A stretch of DNA of 25,857 bases from JAIOTH01 sp964486685 (GTDB lineage: Bacteria; Patescibacteriota; Patescibacteriia; UBA1558; S5-K13), in assembly GCA_964486685.1 (NCBI GenBank), contig CAZAOE010000016.1, positions 1 through 25,857 on the forward strand, in the 5' to 3' direction. The notes beneath the pieces are model-generated. The model searched no databases and was not told where the DNA came from. It saw only the letters and a program-made list of their open reading frames with translations. This document shows positions 20,552-25,857 of the stretch, piece by piece. A program made the position numbers and the translations under genes. Numbering within the stretch: position 1 is the first letter of the stretch; every line of letters starts with the position of its first letter.

Positions 20552-22585
20552 TTATTTTAAATCCAAATTTTTAATTTCTTGCCAATTGTTCTCATCTAAA
20601 ACCGTAATTTCATCTTGACTAATAATATACATATAATCATCTAAATAAATAGCTCTCTGCACCTGGGTCTTGCTGATGGCCTTTTCTAATTTCAACTTAT
20701 TTCCATTATAAGAAAATACATAAGCACCTTTTCCGCCCGGAATGAAGAATACTCCATGTTTTTTATCTAATAAAAACGCATGATGATTATCAACTGCTTC
20801 TGACCAATATTCATCTAACATATATTTACTAACTTCCTGGGGATCTGTTGGGTCAGCAACATTAAATAAAGAAAGTTTTACTTTAGATCCCTCTTTACCT
20901 ATTCCTAAAATAATATCATCAGAAACAGGATGGAGATAAGATGAATAACCTGGAATTTTTAACTCTCCTTTTAATTCTGGATTAGAAGGATTAGACAGGT
21001 CTAGAACATAAAATGGATCTGTTTGTCGGAAAGTAACCACGTAAGCCATTTCTCCGACAAATCTAACTGAATAAACTCTTTCGGTTTCTCCCAAATTTAA
21101 AACTGAGCCCTTCTCTTTTAAATTTTTATCTAAAACATAAACATCATTCAAGCTCTCTCCTCCGCCCATCCAATAAAATGATCCTGATCTCTCCCCCACA
21201 GTAACTGCTATTCTTAAATTGCCTTCATATTCATCTAAAGCAAATTGATTTAAAGGATACCCAGGAACTTCTCCATTAGCATCTATCTTAAAATTATCTA
21301 AGCCAATTTTAACGATTCCAGTTTTTTCTAATTCTCTAATATGCTCTTGATGGTAAGTATCCATTCTATTAGTAAACTCATTCTCTATTTTTAATCTTTC
21401 ATCATTGTCTAAAGAATTATAAAATTTCTCTAGTAAAACTTGCATTTCCGTCATTTTAGCTTGATTACTGATGTCATAAGACCGTAATGACTTTAATGAG
21501 CTAATTAGACCATTGGGCACCAAATCAGAGCATTTTTCGCTTAAAAAACCAGAGAAAAACTCTAAGTTATCTTTATTATAAAAATAAGTAATATAAATTG
21601 CTTCTTCGGACATATAAATTACTGAAGAGTTGGATGAGCCAATAAAAGAAGTTTGGTCTTTTATCTCTCCAGATTGAGAATCAAATTTTAAAGCAATAAA
21701 AGTAGAATCTGTTTCTACTGGTATGCCTGGATAATAAATATCTGTACAAGAAATTTCTAAATTATTAGCTCCATTGACAAAGGGTTTAATAGGACAAGGA
21801 TGATAAGCATTAATTATATTTCTCATTACTAAATATATTTCTCCTTGGTATAATCGAGCTTCCACTAAATAATTATTGTCCTCCAATTCTAATTCCCATT
21901 TTTCCTTTGGATTTTGAGGATCAGAAACATCATAACCATAAATACTTTTTCCCGAAAATACAATTAAAGTATCTTCTGAAAGAAATAAATCGCCAGCCCG
22001 ATCAATTTTCGCAATTTCCGCTAACTCTGCTGGCGGAAAAGCTTTGATAACTTTAGTTTCCGCACTTTGATCATAGGGTCTGCCAAAATCTCTATAACCA
22101 TAATAATATCTACTATGATTATAATAAATATTCTCTCCGTCTGTTTTCACAATATCTGGTTCATCAATACTCAAAACTTGAACATTTGTATCTGACACTC
22201 TACCCGCTGTTTGTTCACCGGCTCCCATACCACTTGCTTCACCAATATCCATGGCCATTGTTGGAGATAGGGTCTTTGCTTCCGTCATCATAGAATCTTC
22301 CATCACATCCATATTCCTCATTCCTGAACCATACATAGCATATTGAGAATTACTGCCACTTTCTTCTAAATATTCTTTAAATTCTTGTTCAGATTTAAAT
22401 TTTTCTATTTTTACTTCCTCGCCAGCTAAATTGCCAACCTTATTCTTGATTAAATTGCTAAATTTTCGTAAAGGCGAAAAATTTAATTCCTCGTTAGAAC
22501 TATAATAAAAAATAAAAAGTAAAGCCACGGCCAAAACAATAATTAAAATAATCATCCCCGACGTCTTTAAACGTTTATTAAACAT
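20552..22585 (-). CDS. Membrane-anchored C-terminal beta-propeller protein
   Basis: 677 residues. A single N-terminal membrane helix lies at about 9-29 (SGMIILIIVLAVALLFIFYY), followed by a linker and a large extracellular domain. RVSDTNVQVLSIDEPDIVKTDG (about 129-150) is the entry signature of the Beta_propel family (secreted proteins distantly related to WD-40), and repeats such as VYDVSDPQNPKEK, VLDLSNPSNPELKGEL and LFNVADPTDPQE are propeller blades. The Met-rich segment at about 83-115 is a low-complexity linker. No lipobox is visible, so it is probably an uncleaved signal anchor. Biochemical role unknown; family members are cell-surface proteins. It is transcribed alone, with about 160 nt to the next gene upstream. 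Confidence 0.85.
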   Translation of the reverse strand: MFNKRLKTSGMIILIIVLAVALLFIFYYSSNEELNFSPLRKFSNLIKNKVGNLAGEEVKIEKFKSEQEFKEYLEESGSNSQYAMYGSGMRNMDVMEDSMMTEAKTLSPTMAMDIGEASGMGAGEQTAGRVSDTNVQVLSIDEPDIVKTDGENIYYNHSRYYYGYRDFGRPYDQSAETKVIKAFPPAELAEIAKIDRAGDLFLSEDTLIVFSGKSIYGYDVSDPQNPKEKWELELEDNNYLVEARLYQGEIYLVMRNIINAYHPCPIKPFVNGANNLEISCTDIYYPGIPVETDSTFIALKFDSQSGEIKDQTSFIGSSNSSVIYMSEEAIYITYFYNKDNLEFFSGFLSEKCSDLVPNGLISSLKSLRSYDISNQAKMTEMQVLLEKFYNSLDNDERLKIENEFTNRMDTYHQEHIRELEKTGIVKIGLDNFKIDANGEVPGYPLNQFALDEYEGNLRIAVTVGERSGSFYWMGGGESLNDVYVLDKNLKEKGSVLNLGETERVYSVRFVGEMAYVVTFRQTDPFYVLDLSNPSNPELKGELKIPGYSSYLHPVSDDIILGIGKEGSKVKLSLFNVADPTDPQEVSKYMLDEYWSEAVDNHHAFLLDKKHGVFFIPGGKGAYVFSYNGNKLKLEKAISKTQVQRAIYLDDYMYIISQDEITVLDENNWQEIKNLDLK

Positions 22586-22680
22586 AGTTTTTGTTATTAA
22601 TTATTAACAATATAATCATAGCATAAATTTTAAGCTCTTTACAAATTTATACGAACCAAAAAAACTAACACTAAATACAA

Positions 22681-22713
22681 AATCACGGCTACAATAAAGC
22701 CGTGATTCTTTTT
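22681..22713. terminator. Bidirectional intrinsic terminator
   Basis: AATCACGGCT (22681-22690) and AGCCGTGATT (22698-22707) form a perfect 10-bp stem with a 7-nt loop. It is followed by CTTTTTT on the plus strand and by TTTTG on the minus strand. It stands 36 nt after the stop of the minus-strand gene at 22749, the gene it most likely terminates. Confidence 0.75.
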
Positions 22714-22748
22714 TAAAAATACTTTGTAATTTTTATCACTTTCCGCCT

Positions 22749-23357
22749 TTAAAAACTATGGTCCTTTTTCAAAAACGCCTTATAATTTTTATCATTCTTG
22801 GCGGTTTCCAATAATAAATCTCTTAGATATTCTGCTTTGGATTTCTTAATTTTGGAAAATTTCCAATTTAAATATCTTTCTATTCTGGAAGAAATCCTCA
22901 AAGTAAATTTAATATTAAATTTCTCTTTAATCAGGTGCCCTGACTCTAATGACCCCAAAAATTCAATTAAAAGGGACTGAATATTTTTTTCATCTGACTT
23001 ATAAAATTTTAAAAAGAAAAATTCTCCTAAATTTTTATCATTTCTAATATATAATAACTGCTCTGGTATAGAATGGCCCTTTTCTATTAAATATAATACT
23101 GGCTTTTTATATGCTAAAGCTGTGGCAATTATATAAACTGTATCTGATGCAATATGTGTTCCCTCTATAATTACAGCTTCAATTTGATCATAACTAATGC
23201 TCTTTCGCGCTTCTGCGTCTCCTTTTAATATTTTCTTTTCTATATTGCTAACTAAACTCACGCCAAGCTTAACAAGAAGCTTATGTATTAAAACATACCT
23301 CTTTTCCCATTTTTTTTCAGATACTTTGTCTAAATTTGCACAATAGTATATTTTCAT
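22749..23357 (-). CDS. Nucleoside-deoxyribosyltransferase-like domain with C-terminal RHH-like region
   Basis: 202 residues. Residues 1-115 resemble the nucleoside 2-deoxyribosyltransferase-like (Rossmann-type) fold: an opening MKIYYCANL strand, then a helix, SYDQIEAVIIEGT (about 76-88), a helix, and YKKPVLYLIEKG (about 108-119). The Glu in IIEG may correspond to the catalytic carboxylate of that family. Residues about 147-197 read NIKFTLRISSRIERYLNW followed by two helices (SKAEYLRDLLLETAK), which fits a ribbon-helix-helix DNA-binding unit. Two near-identical AGCTAA(A)TTAGCT palindromes lie just upstream of its start, supporting self-regulation. I do not know a named family for the fusion. 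It may be a nucleotide-sensing regulator or only a DRT-like enzyme with a helical tail. Confidence 0.55.
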   Translation of the reverse strand: MKIYYCANLDKVSEKKWEKRYVLIHKLLVKLGVSLVSNIEKKILKGDAEARKSISYDQIEAVIIEGTHIASDTVYIIATALAYKKPVLYLIEKGHSIPEQLLYIRNDKNLGEFFFLKFYKSDEKNIQSLLIEFLGSLESGHLIKEKFNIKFTLRISSRIERYLNWKFSKIKKSKAEYLRDLLLETAKNDKNYKAFLKKDHSF

Positions 23358-23364
23358 ATTGTTT

Positions 23365-23399
23365 AGCTAATTAGCTTCTTATTCTTAGCTAAATTAGCT
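23365..23399. promoter_or_regulatory. Tandem palindromes upstream of the DRT/RHH gene
   Basis: AGCTAATTAGCT (23365-23376) and AGCTAAATTAGCT (23387-23399) are both palindromic and their centres are about 22 bp apart, two helical turns. They lie 8 and 30 nt before the start codon at 23357. Tandem palindromes at their own promoter are typical operators of ribbon-helix-helix regulators. Confidence 0.5.
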
Positions 23400-23430
23400 T
23401 GTTGGGTTCTTAATTTATAAATTATTCTAT

Positions 23431-24390
23431 TTAAAAAGCTAAAAACTCTCCTTGAATATTGGCTTTTAAAAGCTCTTCTATTTTATGTTTATCTCTGGTT
23501 TGGCCCAATATCCAAGACAATTTTGCAGATAAACAATCAGCGGTAATTTTGCTAATTGTAATAATATTATGTTTTAAAAAATCTTTTCCAAAGCCAACTT
23601 CACTGTAAAAAATTACCATTTTTTTATTTTTACACGCTAAATCAAAAATTTTTATCAATTTATCTTTTTCAATAATTTGATCCGGGAAAGCCCTAAATAT
23701 AAAAATATTTATTGGACTACTTTTGCTTAACAATTTTTCTAAAACCATAGCATCCGGAATATTATTAAAAAATATAAAATCCTCATTAAAATTATAAAAA
23801 AATTTCATTTTTCCTTTTCGTTCGTTGGTTTTTTCTAAAGATAAACCAAAATCTATTTTAGCTAAATATTTTTTACCAACTGATTTAAAAATATTTAAAT
23901 CCTGTAATTTTGATCTTTTTATTCTTAAAGGAGATATAACTCTATTTCCATAAATAACACTAATTTCTTTTAAATCGCTATTTATAATTTGGAAAGCATT
24001 AATTAAATTGGCCTTAAAAGATAAATCTGGAGTAATGCTATCCTCTCTTTGTATTAAATTAGAGCCAGTTATCACGATTGGCTTGCTGGGATTTTGAATT
24101 TGCCAAAATAATTGATTAGATAATGCGGGTATAGTATTTACTTGATGAGTAATAACTATTCCGTCAAATTTACTAATGTTTTTTTCAATTATTTTAATTA
24201 AATCTGTAATATTTTTTTTGTTTAAAAAGTCGCTGGTCATAACGTGAGTTTTAATCTCTGCGGTCATTAAAAATTCTGGAACAAGTCCTAACCATTCTTT
24301 TACGTCTTGTTCTTCCTTCACAAATTTAAAATTTCCTTTCTTATCAGAAAGGCCCGTACCTCCATAAAATATTAAAAGTATTTTCTTCAT
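23431..24390 (-). CDS. Asparaginase-family protein with altered catalytic motifs
   Basis: 319 residues, the length of a type I/II L-asparaginase. The fold is recognisable: FYGGTG (GGT at 10-12) for the GGTI motif, DGIVITHQVNT (about 76-86) for the DGxVxTHGTDT motif, KPIVITGSNL, and VIYGNRVI for the later VxxGxxI strand. However, HGTDT has become H82-Q-V-N-T86: the catalytic Thr is Val and the Asp is Asn, and GGTI has become GGTG. So the second catalytic triad is lost. It probably does not hydrolyse asparagine; it may bind an amino acid or be a diverged amidase. Its start lies 2 nt after the stop of the 7TM protein gene, so they are one operon. Confidence 0.7.
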   Translation of the reverse strand: MKKILLIFYGGTGLSDKKGNFKFVKEEQDVKEWLGLVPEFLMTAEIKTHVMTSDFLNKKNITDLIKIIEKNISKFDGIVITHQVNTIPALSNQLFWQIQNPSKPIVITGSNLIQREDSITPDLSFKANLINAFQIINSDLKEISVIYGNRVISPLRIKRSKLQDLNIFKSVGKKYLAKIDFGLSLEKTNERKGKMKFFYNFNEDFIFFNNIPDAMVLEKLLSKSSPINIFIFRAFPDQIIEKDKLIKIFDLACKNKKMVIFYSEVGFGKDFLKHNIITISKITADCLSAKLSWILGQTRDKHKIEELLKANIQGEFLAF

Positions 24391-24392
24391 CT

Positions 24393-25064
24393 TTATTCCT
24401 CCACTTTTTTAAAGCATAAATAAAATATAGAAAAATTCATAAAAATAGTTGCTAAACAGCCAAACCAATTAAAGTATTGTTTTCCTAAACAAGTCATATA
24501 CCAAGCAAAAAATATTCCCAAAATAAAAGCAATTGCTGTCCAGCTAATTAGCCAGGATAATATTTTTCGATTTACCCCTTGAGATATAAAAAATTTTCTT
24601 AATAATATATAATAGCTAATCAATAAAATTAAAATAAAATAAATTCCATAAATTAGAATTAAAGAATTATTTTCTAATTGATAGATAAAGCCCTGGTATT
24701 CATAAATTCCTTCAAAAAGCTGACCAGAAATAATTACATAAAAAATACCAGCAGAAACTAAAATAAATAAATATTTTAAAATTATATTTAGCTTATACTT
24801 GTATAAAAAATTAACTGCAAATAAAAAGAAAAATAAAAAAATAGCTGTCGCAGCTATATAAAGAAATCTCATATTAATTAAGAAAATATCTTCTTTTCTA
24901 ATAACAGAGGCCAATGCCAAACCCGCAGACCACATTGCCGAAGCAAAACAGATAAAAGAAAAATAGATTTTAGCAATATTGGCTCGGGATTTTTTGAGGA
25001 CAAAAAATCCTAAAGATACGTTTAATAAGGTAACAAGCATTAAAATTAAAAATCTTGTCCACAT
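24393..25064 (-). CDS. 7TM sensor domain of histidine-kinase type, without kinase
   Basis: 223 residues with seven hydrophobic segments and almost no soluble part. The start (MWTRFLILMLVTLLNVSLGFF) and the FICFASAMWSAGLALAS second helix match the N-terminal 7TM region (HisKA_7TM) that in other bacteria precedes PAS and kinase domains. Here the chain ends after the seventh helix (FSIFYLCFKKVEE) and no kinase, GGDEF or other output domain follows. It may be a remnant or a stand-alone membrane sensor. It is followed after 2 nt by the asparaginase-like gene. Just upstream of its start is a 15-bp inverted repeat (25070-25154). Confidence 0.7.
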   Translation of the reverse strand: MWTRFLILMLVTLLNVSLGFFVLKKSRANIAKIYFSFICFASAMWSAGLALASVIRKEDIFLINMRFLYIAATAIFLFFFLFAVNFLYKYKLNIILKYLFILVSAGIFYVIISGQLFEGIYEYQGFIYQLENNSLILIYGIYFILILLISYYILLRKFFISQGVNRKILSWLISWTAIAFILGIFFAWYMTCLGKQYFNWFGCLATIFMNFSIFYLCFKKVEE

Positions 25065-25069
25065 ATATT

Positions 25070-25154
25070 TATCCCCACACCTATCTTACACAAATAGGTA
25101 TTTTATTTATTATTTTCTTCCCCACAATTATTTTAAATAATAGGTGTGGGGATA
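25070..25154. repeat. 85-bp inverted repeat upstream of the 7TM gene
   Basis: TATCCCCACACCTAT (25070-25084) and ATAGGTGTGGGGATA (25140-25154) are perfect reverse complements. A third CCCCACA word occurs between them (25120-25126). The left arm ends 6 nt before the start codon, so it is either an operator/leader hairpin or a small mobile palindrome. Confidence 0.55.
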
Positions 25155-25163
25155 TATAAATTA

Positions 25164-25185
25164 CCTGTCTGCCGACAGGCAGGCA
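25164..25185. repeat. Short GC-rich palindromic word
   Basis: CCTGTC-TGCC-GACAGG (25164-25179) runs on into CAGGC. It is GC-rich in an AT-rich surrounding and resembles the palindrome at 20278-20318. It marks the left border of the repeat-flanked four-helix-bundle gene. Confidence 0.5.
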
Positions 25186-25243
25186 AATAACGAATAACAA
25201 ATTCCAAATAAATTACAAACTTCAAATATCAAATTAATTTTAA

Positions 25244-25621
25244 TTATTCTTCTTTGGCTTCTGAATTTAATATAATTTTAGAAAGTATCTTTTTTAACTC
25301 TATTGCTTCTCGACAGGAAGACAATAAATTTTCTTTAATATCTTTTGTGTTAGTTTCCATAATTAATTTTAACCAATAAACAGATTCTTTAGCTTCCTTT
25401 CTGGAAATCTTAACTCTCATTAAAAAATCTTTTTTACTTAACGCCTCATTTGCTTCAAGATAATTTGCCCCGATAGAAGCAGAAGACCTAATCAGTTGCT
25501 TAAAATATTCAATATTACTAATATTAACTGGCAAACTTTTAAGTAATTTGGAAATATTCCTTGCAAACTTAAATGTTCTCTCTTCTAAATCAAAATAATT
25601 ATTAAATCGCTTTTCTTTCAT
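25244..25621 (-). CDS. Four-helix-bundle protein (S23/bAvd-like)
   Basis: 125 residues. It fits the four-helix-bundle family named after proteins encoded in 23S rRNA intervening sequences: FDLEERTFKFARNISKLLKSLP as helix 1, QLIRSSASIGANYLEANEALSKKDFL (the signature, about 42-67), then KISRKEAKESVYWLKLI and an ELKKIL helix. Members are small, form pentameric bundles in known cases, and include accessory proteins of diversity-generating retroelements. No reverse transcriptase is in this window. It is flanked on both sides by AT-rich CAAATTCC-type repeats in opposite orientation, suggesting movement as a cassette. Function here unknown. Confidence 0.85.
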   Translation of the reverse strand: MKEKRFNNYFDLEERTFKFARNISKLLKSLPVNISNIEYFKQLIRSSASIGANYLEANEALSKKDFLMRVKISRKEAKESVYWLKLIMETNTKDIKENLLSSCREAIELKKILSKIILNSEAKEE

Positions 25622-25857
25622 ATAATATAAATTAATTATTAAATCGTTATTTATTGTTCCTGTTTGGAATTTGGAATTTAGGGTTTATTTGTTATTTGTG
25701 ATTTGGTGTTTGGAATTTGAATAAGTGGGGCGTCTATTATTTTTGCGACGGCTCAACTCGAACATTGCAACTTACACCTTTTTTTAAATCTTGTCAAGGG
25801 TATGTACTAGATGACCACATAGGTAACACTTTTGTATATTTCTGAGTAAATTCAATA
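25622..25857. other. Right-edge intergenic region with degenerate repeats and possible IS end
   Basis: 25653-25720 holds GGAATTTG / TTTGTTATTTGTGATTTGG words that are the reverse complement type of those at 25186-25230. Further right, 25771-25857 contains a different, less AT-rich segment with TGTACTAGATGACCACATAG followed by GTAACACTTTTG. That reminds me of the outer ends of some transposons, and it is cut off by the window edge. Confidence 0.35.

Noticed and set aside
22798..22980. Plus-strand 60-codon frame inside the DRT/RHH gene
   Set aside because: It is a shadow frame with no signals.

Overview
The window looks like a chromosomal segment from a member of the Candidate Phyla Radiation (Patescibacteria). 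It is very AT-rich (by eye about 25-32% GC in most genes). It carries a bacterial secE-nusG-rplK-rplA block and protein types common in that group: a DUF5674 protein, an S23-type four-helix-bundle protein, and a 7TM histidine-kinase sensor domain without its kinase. TGA is used as a stop (for example in the ATGA overlap at 12349-12352), so the standard bacterial code fits.

Layout. (1) 232-2209, minus: an EamA-type transporter fused to a riboflavin kinase domain, then two small proteins (one DUF5674). (2) 2329-16861: the remarkable part. One stand-alone ATP-grasp kinase of the PEP synthase / rifampicin phosphotransferase type (3860-4804) sits among six separate proteins of about 490-605 residues. 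Each of the six ends in the phosphohistidine swivelling domain of the PEP-utilising enzymes, and none has the PEP synthase TIM barrel. Interspersed are three histidine-phosphatase-superfamily proteins, a metallo-beta-lactamase-fold hydrolase and a HAD hydrolase. (3) 16934-19740, minus: rplA, a small membrane protein, rplK, nusG and secE, with structured leaders and a palindromic repeat. (4) 19741-20551: no gene; a good secE promoter, a folded leader and palindromic elements. (5) 20552-25621, minus: a membrane-anchored beta-propeller protein, a deoxyribosyltransferase-like/RHH protein, an asparaginase-like protein with altered catalytic motifs, the 7TM protein and the four-helix-bundle protein. 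The right edge may hold the end of an insertion sequence.

Working model for 2329-16861 (inference): it is a split dikinase phosphotransfer system. Rifampicin phosphotransferase is one chain of ATP-grasp (about 314 residues), substrate-binding helical domain, then His swivel. Here the ATP-grasp half is exactly 314 residues and the other half is separate and present in six versions. The swivel ends are strongly alike while the remainder is very divergent, as expected if one kinase charges many acceptors with different substrates. One acceptor has an N-terminal winged helix. Its gene diverges from a phosphatase gene across two face-to-face promoters whose -35 boxes form a perfect 13-bp inverted repeat, which suggests feedback regulation. 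The phosphatases, MBL and HAD enzymes could remove or process the phosphates.
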